A stretch of 63,568 bases of DNA from Lachnoanaerobaculum saburreum DSM 3986 (lineage in GTDB: Bacteria > Bacillota > Clostridia > Lachnospirales > Lachnospiraceae), in assembly GCF_000185385.1 (NCBI RefSeq), contig NZ_GL622296.1, positions 1,482,671 through 1,546,238 on the forward strand, written 5' to 3'. The translations under genes and the position numbers were made by a program. Positions 16,800 through 24,721 of this stretch are shown piece after piece. The notes beneath the pieces were generated by a model, which was not told the origin of the DNA, ran no database searches, and saw nothing but the letters and a program-made list of their open reading frames with translations. How positions within the stretch are numbered: the stretch's first letter is position 1; each line of letters begins with the position of its first letter.

Positions 16800-17885
16800 A
16801 TGGATAGAAAATTAAAAGTAGGAGTCCTTGGTGCTACAGGTATGGTAGGACAGAGATTTTTATCATTGCTTGAAAATCACCCATGGTATGAGGTGGTTGT
16901 AGTTGCAGCCAGCCCAAACAGTGCCGGCAAGAGGTATGAGGATGCTGTAGGCGGTCGCTGGAAAATGACTACACCGATGCCGAATGCATACAAGGATCTT
17001 ATTGTAATGAATGTAAATGAGGTAGAGGCGGTGGCCGAGAAGGTGGATTTTGTATTTTCAGCAGTGGATATGACTAAGGATGAGATAAAGGCTATTGAGG
17101 AGGCATATGCCAAGACTGAGACTCCTGTAGTTTCAAACAACTCAGCACATCGCTGGACAAAGGATGTACCTATGGTAGTGCCTGAGATTAATCCGCAGCA
17201 TTTTGCCGTAATTGAATCACAGAAGAAGAGACTTGGAACAAAGAGAGGCTTTATTGCTGTTAAGCCGAACTGTTCTATACAAAGCTATGCTCCTGTACTT
17301 AATGCATGGAAGGAGTTTGAACCGGAGGAGGTTGTTGTTACAACATATCAGGCTATTTCAGGTGCCGGAAAGACTTTTAAAGACTGGCCGGAGATGGAGG
17401 GAAATATCATTCCTTTTATCGGAGGTGAAGAAGAAAAAAGTGAGAAAGAGCCGCTTAGAATCTGGGGACATATTGAAGGTGACGAGATTGTGCCTGCAAC
17501 TTCACCGAAGATTACTTGCCAATGTGTCAGAGTACCTGTACTTAACGGACATACGGCAGCAGTATTTGTAAGATTTAAAAATAAACCGTCTAAGGAAGAA
17601 CTTATAAAGAAGCTTGTTGAGTACAAAGGTGAGCCTCAAGAACTTAATCTTCCGTCTGCACCGAAGCAGTTTATTCAGTATCTTACTGAGGATAACAGAC
17701 CTCAGGTTTTGCTTGATGTGGATTTTGAGAACGGTATGGGAATTTCTGTAGGTAGACTTAGAGAGGATACGGTCTATGATTACAAGTTTATCGGACTTTC
17801 ACACAATACTCTAAGAGGTGCGGCAGGCGGTGCTCTTCTATGTGCAGAGTATTTGACGGCAAAGAACTTTATAACAGCAAAATAA
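16800..17885 (+). CDS. asd: Aspartate-semialdehyde dehydrogenase
   Basis: This 361-aa enzyme reduces aspartyl phosphate to aspartate semialdehyde in the lysine, threonine, methionine and diaminopimelate pathway. The NADP-binding GATGMVGQRF starts at residue 11. The catalytic cysteine is C158 in KPNCSIQ, and R244 and H251 in RVPVLNGHTAAV are the binding arginine and acid/base histidine. The SNNSAHRW loop (112-119) and the length place it in the archaeal/fungal type rather than the E. coli type. It appears to be a single-gene transcript between its own promoter and a good terminator. Confidence 0.93.
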   Translation: MDRKLKVGVLGATGMVGQRFLSLLENHPWYEVVVVAASPNSAGKRYEDAVGGRWKMTTPMPNAYKDLIVMNVNEVEAVAEKVDFVFSAVDMTKDEIKAIEEAYAKTETPVVSNNSAHRWTKDVPMVVPEINPQHFAVIESQKKRLGTKRGFIAVKPNCSIQSYAPVLNAWKEFEPEEVVVTTYQAISGAGKTFKDWPEMEGNIIPFIGGEEEKSEKEPLRIWGHIEGDEIVPATSPKITCQCVRVPVLNGHTAAVFVRFKNKPSKEELIKKLVEYKGEPQELNLPSAPKQFIQYLTEDNRPQVLLDVDFENGMGISVGRLREDTVYDYKFIGLSHNTLRGAAGGALLCAEYLTAKNFITAK

Positions 17886-17904
17886 ATTTTAAAATAATTT
17901 TATC

Positions 17905-17934
17905 AAAGGCATTTGCATGGCAGATGCCTTTTTT
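17905..17934 (+). terminator. Intrinsic terminator after asd
   Basis: Arms AAGGCATTTGC (17906-17916) and GCAGATGCCTT (17920-17930), one G-U pair, loop ATG, run of six T. Confidence 0.85.
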
Positions 17935-17963
17935 AGTGGACATAGTAATATTTACACTAAGTA

Positions 17964-17992
17964 TTGCAAGAGATTAGAAAAATTTGTATAAT
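17964..17992 (+). promoter_or_regulatory. Predicted promoter for galM-topB
   Basis: TTGCAA at 17964-17969 and a perfect TATAAT at 17987-17992, spacer 17 bases. The leader to galM is about 55 bases. Confidence 0.75.
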
Positions 17993-18053
17993 ATATTATA
18001 ATGGCTGTCATCTAAGGCTGTGATGGCTTTTTCTTTGTAAAGAGAGGAAAATT

Positions 18054-19118
18054 ATGGGTATTAAGACAACTGAATTTGGAAAAACAAAAGATGGTAAGAT
18101 AGTGAATCTGTATACTCTTACAAATAAAAACGGGGTAAGTGCATCATTTAGCGATTTAGGAGGTACATGGGTTAGTATGTCGGTGCCTGATAAGGATGGA
18201 AACTTTAAGGATGTCTGCCTTGGATTTGACAGTGTTGCAGGCTATGAAAATAATAAACCGCATTTCGGTGCGATAATAGGCAGATATGCCAATCGCATAG
18301 AAAAAGGCAGGTTTGTCCTTGACGGTAAAGAATTCCGATTATCTCTAAATAACGGCACAAATTCATTACACTCGGGACCGAATTATTGGCATGACAGGAT
18401 ATGGGAAGCCGGGACATTTGAAGATGAAGACAGAGATATGGTTACGTTTATGATGATAAGTCCGGACGGGGATCAAGGCTTTGACGGAGAAGCAAGAATA
18501 AGTGTAAGTTATGTGCTTTCAGATGACAATGCACTTACAATAGGTTACAGCTTTGTATGTGATAAAAAGACTGCCGTAAATTTGACTAACCATAACTACT
18601 TTAATCTGGCAGGTGAAGACAGTGGGAATATTTACGACCAGGAGGTGGAGATATATGCAGACAGTTTTCTGCCATGTGATAAGAACTCCATACCTACCGG
18701 TGAGATAAGGAAAGTGGAAAATACTCCTATGGACTTTAGAAAGTATAGAAGGATAGGTGACGGTATAGACTCCGACTATGAGGCGACAGTTCAAGGCGGC
18801 GGCTATGACCATAACTGGATTGTCAATAATTATGACGGCAATTTGCGATTGATAGCAAAGGCAAGGGATAATATAAGTAAGAGAGTGATGGAAGTGTATA
18901 CAGACCTGCCGGGAGTGCAGTTCTATACCGGAAATTTTTTGAACGGTGATTTGACGGGGAAAAACGGTGTACATTATAAAAAGAGAAACGGGTACTGCTT
19001 TGAGACACAGTTTTTTCCAAATGCTGTAAATATGCCTGAGTTTGTGCAACCGGTAGTAGACGAACTTGAGGAGTTTATCAGTGAAACCGTATACAAATTT
19101 AGTGTAGAAAAAAATTAG
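18054..19118 (+). CDS. galM: Aldose 1-epimerase (galactose mutarotase)
   Basis: The 354-aa cytoplasmic enzyme interconverts alpha and beta anomers of galactose and other aldoses. Family residues are visible: R77/R81 in IIGRYANRI, H106 in NSLHSG, the catalytic base-region H180 in LTNHNYFNLAG, D251 in GGGYDHNW and the catalytic Glu E316 in FETQFFPNA. The length is normal. AGAGAGGAAA precedes the ATG. It shares a promoter with topB, which is metabolically unrelated; a role in supplying galactose-type sugars taken up by importers such as the ytfQ-like system is possible but the genes are far apart. Confidence 0.92.
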   Translation: MGIKTTEFGKTKDGKIVNLYTLTNKNGVSASFSDLGGTWVSMSVPDKDGNFKDVCLGFDSVAGYENNKPHFGAIIGRYANRIEKGRFVLDGKEFRLSLNNGTNSLHSGPNYWHDRIWEAGTFEDEDRDMVTFMMISPDGDQGFDGEARISVSYVLSDDNALTIGYSFVCDKKTAVNLTNHNYFNLAGEDSGNIYDQEVEIYADSFLPCDKNSIPTGEIRKVENTPMDFRKYRRIGDGIDSDYEATVQGGGYDHNWIVNNYDGNLRLIAKARDNISKRVMEVYTDLPGVQFYTGNFLNGDLTGKNGVHYKKRNGYCFETQFFPNAVNMPEFVQPVVDELEEFISETVYKFSVEKN

Positions 19119-19162
19119 TAGAAAAATATTGGAAAACACCGGAAAATATTGGAAAAATATTA

Positions 19163-21148
19163 ATGAAGAAACTTTTTATTACAGAAAAACCAAGTGTTGC
19201 AGCCGAGTTTGCAAAGGCACTTAAGGTACCTACAGGCAGGAAAAACGGATATTTGGAGGGGGACAGTGTAATAGTTACATGGTGTGTGGGGCATCTTATT
19301 ACTATGAGCTATCCTGAAAAGTATGATGAGAAGTTTAGACGCTGGTCACTTGATACCCTGCCTTTTTTACCTAAAGAGTTTAAGTATGAAGTGATTGACG
19401 GGGTGAAAAAACAGTTTGAAACGGTATCAAGTCTTTTAAATAGAGAAGATATAGACACAATATATATCTGTACCGACTCGGGAAGAGAGGGTGAGTATAT
19501 ATACAGACTTGTAGATATGATGGCAAATGTCAAAGGTAAGGTGAGAAAGAGAGTTTGGATTGATTCTCAGACTGAAGAGGAGATACGCAGAGGTATAAAA
19601 GAGGCTAAGGATTGGTCATACTATGACAATCTTTCGGCAGCAGCCTTTCTTAGAGCTAAGGAAGACTATTTGATGGGTATCAATTTTTCAAGAATTCTTA
19701 CACTCAAGTACAGTAGAAATGTGGCAAACTTTCTAAAGCTTGACAGAGCGGTCTTAAGTGTGGGAAGAGTGATGACCTGTGTTGTAGGAATGGTAGTCAA
19801 CAGGGAAAGAGAGATAAGAAACTTTGTAAAGACACCTTTTTACAAGGTATCGGCAAGATGTAAAAATCAGGGTACGTTCATAGACGGCGAGTGGAAAGTG
19901 AATGAAAGGTCCAAGTACTTCAATTCCCCCATGCTTTATAAGGACAATGGTTTTAGGGAAAGAATATATGCACAAAAGCTGACAGAACATGTGGAGGAAG
20001 TTGCAAATACAAACGGCAGAGAGGCCATAGTGCTGTCAAATGATAAAAAGAAGGAAGTGAAGAATCCGCCGCTTTTATTTAATCTGGCTGAAGTGCAGAA
20101 TGAATGTTCAAAGAGATTTAAGATAAGTCCTGATGAGACCTTGAAGATTATACAGGAGCTGTATGAAAAAAAGCTTGTTACTTATCCGAGAACCGATGCC
20201 AGAGTATTATCCGGTGCTGTAGCAAAGGAAATAGATAAAAATATCAAAGGACTTTGTAAATTTCCTTTGCTTGTAGATTTTGCAAATGATATACTTAACA
20301 AAGGTACATATAAGAATATATCTAAAACAAAGTATGTTAATGATAGTCAAATCACTGACCATTATGCTATAATACCTACCGGGTTTGGAAATATAAACTC
20401 ATTAGGCAGATTACAGGCTTTGATATATGAGTTGATATGTAGAAGATTTCTTGCTATATTTTATCCGCCTGCCGTTTATCAAAAATTTGCAATCAAGTTT
20501 GGTATAGGGGATGAGATATTTATCACTAATATAAAGTTTTGTATTGAAAGAGGTTTTTTGGATGTAGTGAATCAGTTAAAGGAAGATGATGACGGCGTTG
20601 AAAATCAAAACTTTGAATATGTAAATATGGTTTCATCATTACGAAAGGGTTCAAAACTGATACTTGATTCTCTCAGTATAAAAGAAGGAGAGACGGTACC
20701 GCCAAAGAGATATTCTTCCGGATCCATTATACTTGCAATGGAAAATGCAGGTCAGCTTATAGAAGATGAAGACCTTAGAAGTCAGATAAAAGGAAACGGT
20801 ATAGGTACTTCCGCTACAAGAGCGGATATTTTAAAAAAATTATTTGCAATAAAATATCTTGCTCTCAATAAAAAAACACAGATAATCACACCTACACTTT
20901 TCGGTGAAATCGTATATGAGGTAGTGAACTGCTCTATTTCACAGTTGCTAAACCCGGAACTTACAGCCAGCTGGGAAAAGGGACTGACGATGGTGTCAAA
21001 CGGAGATATATCATCTGAGGAATATATGGTTAAGCTTGAAAGATTTGTAGGGATTAGATGTCTCAATGTGAAGCAGCTTAATAATCAATATAGTTTAAAT
21101 GCCTTGTTTGAAAAGATTTCAAAAGAATATAAGGGCATGAAAGGATAG
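19163..21148 (+). CDS. topB: DNA topoisomerase III (type IA)
   Basis: The 661-aa protein relaxes and decatenates DNA through a 5' phosphotyrosine link. The TOPRIM domain has FITEKPSVA (5-13) and CTDSGREGEYI (103-113). The catalytic tyrosine is Y341 in LVTYPRTDAR. The GIGTSATRADI motif near 550-560 is also typical. No C-terminal zinc fingers follow, as is usual for Firmicutes TopB. The RBS is weak: only GGAAAAA-like sequence precedes the ATG, within a short stretch of iterated GGAAAATATT. The gene follows galM after 44 bases and is followed by the next gene after 3 bases. Confidence 0.92.
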   Translation: MKKLFITEKPSVAAEFAKALKVPTGRKNGYLEGDSVIVTWCVGHLITMSYPEKYDEKFRRWSLDTLPFLPKEFKYEVIDGVKKQFETVSSLLNREDIDTIYICTDSGREGEYIYRLVDMMANVKGKVRKRVWIDSQTEEEIRRGIKEAKDWSYYDNLSAAAFLRAKEDYLMGINFSRILTLKYSRNVANFLKLDRAVLSVGRVMTCVVGMVVNREREIRNFVKTPFYKVSARCKNQGTFIDGEWKVNERSKYFNSPMLYKDNGFRERIYAQKLTEHVEEVANTNGREAIVLSNDKKKEVKNPPLLFNLAEVQNECSKRFKISPDETLKIIQELYEKKLVTYPRTDARVLSGAVAKEIDKNIKGLCKFPLLVDFANDILNKGTYKNISKTKYVNDSQITDHYAIIPTGFGNINSLGRLQALIYELICRRFLAIFYPPAVYQKFAIKFGIGDEIFITNIKFCIERGFLDVVNQLKEDDDGVENQNFEYVNMVSSLRKGSKLILDSLSIKEGETVPPKRYSSGSIILAMENAGQLIEDEDLRSQIKGNGIGTSATRADILKKLFAIKYLALNKKTQIITPTLFGEIVYEVVNCSISQLLNPELTASWEKGLTMVSNGDISSEEYMVKLERFVGIRCLNVKQLNNQYSLNALFEKISKEYKGMKG

Positions 21149-21151
21149 AAA

Positions 21152-21850
21152 ATGAAGAAAATCGATGTAAAGACAAAAAAACTTTTGGATCTTGAGGAAA
21201 CTGTTGCAAAGGAACTCTTTGAGAGATATACATATCCTTGGGAAGTCTTTAAGGATCTTGGAAGCTTCATAGAGGAAGTCGGTGCCACATTGCCTGATAC
21301 GGAGTACTTAAAGATTGGAAAGAACATATGGGTACATCGTTCTGTAAAGATAATGCCGACTATAGCACTTGGAGGTCCTCTTATAATCTGCAAAGATGCA
21401 AGTATTCGTTCATGTGCATTTTTTAGAGGTAATGTAATTATCGGTGAGGGGGCTGTAGCAGGAAACTCATGTGAGTTTAAGAATGCTATACTTTTCAACA
21501 AGGCACAGGTTCCGCATTTCAGCTATGTTGGTGATTCTATAATCGGATACAAGGCACATCTGGGTGCTTCCGCCGTCACATCAAATCTTAAGAGTGATAA
21601 GTCGGATGTAGTGCTTCACTTGGAGGATGCCGAGTTTGAGACCGGGCTTAGAAAGCTTGGAGCAATAGTGGGCGATGAGGCTGAAGTAGGTTGCGGTTCT
21701 ATCTTAAACCCTGGAACCGTTATCGGTAAGAATACTACAATCTATCCACTTTCAAGTGTAAGAGGTTGTGTGAACAAGGCATCTATCTATAAGAGTGCGG
21801 ATGATATAGTTGCAAAGGCAAAGAAAAAACCTGTTGTAAATAAACTATAA
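21152..21850 (+). CDS. Left-handed beta-helix (hexapeptide) acyltransferase-like protein
   Basis: The 232-aa protein has an N-terminal helical part (1-50) and then imperfect hexapeptide turns (IWVHRS, IRSCAFFRGN, IIGEGAVAGNS, VGDSIIGYKAHLGASAV, IGKNTTIYPLSSVRG) that build a left-handed beta-helix. It resembles the C-terminal acetyltransferase half of GlmU and related UDP-GlcNAc pyrophosphorylase-like proteins, but no nucleotidyltransferase domain is present. The His and Lys residues used for acyl-CoA chemistry in GlmU cannot be placed with certainty. It is probably cotranscribed with galM and topB. The substrate is unknown. Confidence 0.75.
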   Translation: MKKIDVKTKKLLDLEETVAKELFERYTYPWEVFKDLGSFIEEVGATLPDTEYLKIGKNIWVHRSVKIMPTIALGGPLIICKDASIRSCAFFRGNVIIGEGAVAGNSCEFKNAILFNKAQVPHFSYVGDSIIGYKAHLGASAVTSNLKSDKSDVVLHLEDAEFETGLRKLGAIVGDEAEVGCGSILNPGTVIGKNTTIYPLSSVRGCVNKASIYKSADDIVAKAKKKPVVNKL

Positions 21851-21868
21851 CAGAATTAATTATAAGAT

Positions 21869-21914
21869 GTCTGAAATCTGCTACAGTATATTTGCAGCAG
21901 GTTTCAGACTTTTG
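21869..21914 (+). terminator. Intrinsic terminator after the acyltransferase-like gene
   Basis: Arms GTCTGAAATCTGCT (21869-21882) and AGCAGGTTTCAGAC (21896-21909), one G-U, followed by four T. It also lies just beyond the end of the converging PHP gene and may limit read-through from both sides. Confidence 0.8.
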
Positions 21915-21918
21915 GTAT

Positions 21919-22785
21919 TTAGTATTTGTTTTGAGATAAAATATCTTCAAGTATTGTATAAGGAACTTTCAAATCACCATATCCGGTGCCTATATTCAGT
22001 CCGGGTTTGTGTGCACCATGAAAGTCACTTCCACCGGTTGGAAACAGATTATATTTTTTTGCAAGAAAGTTAAGCTTTTTCTTATCTTCATCTGAATGTG
22101 TGGAGTGATAAACCTCTATACCGTTTAGACCTGAATTTATTAAATGTGACAGCAGACTTTCCAGTTGTGTATCTGAAAATTTGTACTGAAACGGATGTGC
22201 CAGTGAAATAAAGAAATGATGTTTAGTCAAAAACTCCATACATCTTTTGGTTGTAATCTTTTTTACAGGAATATACTTTCCGCCATATTCAAGGTATTTT
22301 AAAAAGGCCTCCGAGGTATCGGCTACAATTCCCATCTTTATAAGAGCATCGGCAAAATGAGCTCTTGTTATCTGAGTATGCGGATTGCTGCCAATCAAAT
22401 CATCCATAGAGATTATGATACCGTCTTTTTTGAATCTGTTTATTATTTCAGCATTTCTGTCAGCCCTTTCTCTTGCAAAAAATTCCAAGTCGGCCAATAC
22501 CTCATCCTTAATATGAAGATTTTTTGCCGGAAAATTGTCAGGCAGCAGATAGCCCAAAATATGTATTTCTTTTGAGTTGTAGACACAACTCATCTCCACA
22601 CCTGCAATTACAGGTAAATCAAGTTGAAGCCCCATTTTGAAACATTCCTCCACTCCGGCCATAGTGTCATGGTCGGTAAGTGCTATAGCTTTCATGTCGG
22701 CTGACTTTGCCAGCATTGCCACCTTTGAGGGAGAAAAGCTGCCGTCAGAAGCAGTTGAGTGTGTATGTAAATCAATATATTTCAT
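21919..22785 (-). CDS. PHP-domain phosphoesterase (RNase AM/TrpH-like)
   Basis: The 288-aa protein is a PHP metal-dependent phosphoesterase. Metal ligands are H7 and H9 in DLHTHS, D14 in ASDGS, H39 in LTDHDT, E64 in GVEMSC, a later His in SLAHPFQ and Asp/His in GGSDFHGAHK near the C-terminus. The family includes E. coli YciV (RNase AM, 5'-3' exonuclease) and 3',5'-nucleotide phosphatases; which activity applies here is not clear. AAAGGA precedes the ATG on the minus strand. It is the only minus-strand gene in the first 53 kb and is divergent from the VanW gene. Confidence 0.85.
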   Translation of the reverse strand: MKYIDLHTHSTASDGSFSPSKVAMLAKSADMKAIALTDHDTMAGVEECFKMGLQLDLPVIAGVEMSCVYNSKEIHILGYLLPDNFPAKNLHIKDEVLADLEFFARERADRNAEIINRFKKDGIIISMDDLIGSNPHTQITRAHFADALIKMGIVADTSEAFLKYLEYGGKYIPVKKITTKRCMEFLTKHHFFISLAHPFQYKFSDTQLESLLSHLINSGLNGIEVYHSTHSDEDKKKLNFLAKKYNLFPTGGSDFHGAHKPGLNIGTGYGDLKVPYTILEDILSQNKY

Positions 22786-22803
22786 AATTATCCTTTAAAA
22801 TTT

Positions 22804-22839
22804 ATTGTGGTTTAACATTTGTTACTGAAAGACCACAAT
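22804..22839 (-). promoter_or_regulatory. Inverted repeat in the leader of the PHP gene
   Basis: ATTGTGGT (22804-22811) and ACCACAAT (22832-22839) form an 8-bp perfect inverted repeat with a 20-base spacer. It begins 1 base downstream of the predicted -10 of the PHP promoter, so it could be an operator or an mRNA hairpin. Confidence 0.4.
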
Positions 22840-22840
22840 C

Positions 22841-22869
22841 AGTCTAGCATAATAAAGCGTTTAAAGCAA
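22841..22869 (-). promoter_or_regulatory. Predicted promoter for the PHP gene
   Basis: On the minus strand TTGCTT (22869-22864), 17 bases, TAGACT (22846-22841), with TG one base upstream of the -10. Confidence 0.5.
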
Positions 22870-22879
22870 ATCTTGATTA

Positions 22880-22908
22880 TTGTACCGGAATCGGTTTCTT
22901 GGTATAAT
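22880..22908 (+). promoter_or_regulatory. Predicted promoter for the VanW gene and fbp
   Basis: TTGTAC at 22880-22885, 17 bases, TATAAT at 22903-22908 with TGG immediately upstream (extended -10). It lies 11 bases from the divergent PHP -35. Confidence 0.65.
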
Positions 22909-22988
22909 TTAACTCAAGAACATAGCTTTTATTATAAAATAAAATATTATTGAGTGTAATTTTAACATTACATTCATAAGGAAATGAA

Positions 22989-24704
22989 ATGTTTGAAAGA
23001 CGAAAAAAAGAAAAAATGTCCGGTTCGGAGAGAGTGAGGGCGGCAAGGAAACGCTCACAGAGCGGCAGATATATAGCAGACATAAATATAAAAGGATTGG
23101 TTTTACTGATAGCGGTATTTATTATTTTGCTTGCAATTATACTGTTTTGCCTTCAAAAGGCGGTAAAAATAGTAAGTACATTCAGTGAAACAGGTACAGA
23201 AACGGTTACAGATATTGGAAGTGAGAAATTAAAAAAACAGATAAGCATTGATGAAGTAGATATAACGGGAATGAAGATTGCAGAGGCAAAAGGTGCTATA
23301 GAGAGATTCTATCCATGGAAAATGAAGTTGCATATAGATGAGAGTGACAGCCTGGAATTAAGTAATATACTGGATAAGAAGCTTGATAAGCTTTTGAATG
23401 AGATATATTCGGATATTGACAGTGCAAATACACATTATGATATAAGCTTTGATGAAAGTGACATAGAAGAGATGGTAAACGAGGCAAAGAAAAAGTGGGA
23501 TATTCCTCCAATAAACGGATCTATATCAGGATTTAACAAGGATACAAAGAACTTTACCTATGCCGATGAAAGTGACGGCTTTTTAATAGATGAAAACAGG
23601 TTGAAAGAGGATTTGAAATCATTTGTAGACAGAAAGAATTTTCAGGCAGATATTACTGTTATAAGAAATAAAGTAAAACCGACTATAAGCGTTGATATGG
23701 CTAAGGAGAAATATAAGGTAATCGGTACATTTACAACAAAGACTACAGACAATAAGGACAGAAATATAAATATTTCACTTGCAGGTGAAGCATTGGACGG
23801 ACTTATAATAAAGCCGGGCGAGGAGTTTTCATTCAATAATACTACAGGAAACAGAACGGAGGAGAGGGGATATAGACCTGCCGGTGCTTATGTGAACGGT
23901 GTTTTGGTGGAAGAACCCGGAGGCGGAGTATGTCAGGTCTCATCTACACTTTATAATGCAGTGATCTTTGCAGGACTTACAACCACAGAAAGACATGCAC
24001 ATTCCTATGAACCTACATATGTAACTCCGGGAGAAGATGCAATGGTCAGCTATGACGGATATGCGGGACCTGATATGAAATTTGTAAACACTTCCGATAC
24101 TGCTATAGCAATACGTGCAGTACTTACAGGACAGACACTGACTTGCTCAATTATCGGAATTCCCATCTTAGAGGACGGTGTGAGTATAGAGATGAGATCA
24201 AAAAAAATTGCAGATCTTGACCCGCCTATGCCTGAATATATTGAGGACAAGAATTTAAAAGAAGGTAAAGAAGTGGTAATAAGTGAAGCAAAAAAAGGAT
24301 CCAAGTGGGCTACTACTTATATTGTGAAAAAGAATGGAGCTGTAGTAAAGGAGGAGCCTTTTCATAATTCTACATATAAGGGCAAGCCGGCAAAAATAAA
24401 AGTAAATTCCGGAAGTGGTGAGACTGCAAAGAGTGATAAAGAGAGTGTTAAAACTGAAGAGAGTATTGAAACAAATTCAGGTGGAAGTTCTGTAACGGAG
24501 AGCTCAAGCCAAAAAGATGCTGAAAGTTCCAATAAGAAAAATACAGATACTGCAATAGAGAGTACAGTAGAGAAGGTACCTACAGAGGAAGAATCAAAAT
24601 CTGAAAAAAGTATAAGGTCAAAAGAAAGTACTGAAGGAACTGTTGAGAAACTGACAACTGAGGCGGCTACTTATGAAGAGACAGTGCCTAAGTTGGAAAA
24701 TTAA
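22989..24704 (+). CDS. VanW family membrane-anchored protein
   Basis: The 571-aa protein has a basic cytoplasmic tail (1-33), one transmembrane segment (about 36-55), a region like the peptidoglycan-binding PG_binding_4 fold (about 85-210), the VanW domain (about 242-372, with FSFNNTTGNRTEERGY and GGGVCQVSSTLYNA) and a C-terminal tail of about 100 residues rich in Ser, Glu, Lys and Thr. VanW proteins were first seen in vancomycin-resistance clusters, but the domain is common in Clostridia and does not itself imply resistance; no vanHAX genes are here. A cell-wall role is inferred from the domain layout. AAGGAAATG-like sequence precedes the start. Confidence 0.85.
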   Translation: MFERRKKEKMSGSERVRAARKRSQSGRYIADINIKGLVLLIAVFIILLAIILFCLQKAVKIVSTFSETGTETVTDIGSEKLKKQISIDEVDITGMKIAEAKGAIERFYPWKMKLHIDESDSLELSNILDKKLDKLLNEIYSDIDSANTHYDISFDESDIEEMVNEAKKKWDIPPINGSISGFNKDTKNFTYADESDGFLIDENRLKEDLKSFVDRKNFQADITVIRNKVKPTISVDMAKEKYKVIGTFTTKTTDNKDRNINISLAGEALDGLIIKPGEEFSFNNTTGNRTEERGYRPAGAYVNGVLVEEPGGGVCQVSSTLYNAVIFAGLTTTERHAHSYEPTYVTPGEDAMVSYDGYAGPDMKFVNTSDTAIAIRAVLTGQTLTCSIIGIPILEDGVSIEMRSKKIADLDPPMPEYIEDKNLKEGKEVVISEAKKGSKWATTYIVKKNGAVVKEEPFHNSTYKGKPAKIKVNSGSGETAKSDKESVKTEESIETNSGGSSVTESSSQKDAESSNKKNTDTAIESTVEKVPTEEESKSEKSIRSKESTEGTVEKLTTEAATYEETVPKLEN

Positions 24705-24721
24705 ATATTATTGGGGGTATT

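Noticed and set aside
19119-19162. Iterated GGAAAATATT units before topB as a regulatory site
   Set aside because: Only about three imperfect units in AT-rich DNA; too short to support a function, and galM-topB cotranscription is a simpler view.
22989-24704. Vancomycin resistance
   Set aside because: Only a VanW-domain protein is present; no vanH, vanA/B ligase, vanX or vanY genes occur, and VanW domains are common in Clostridia.
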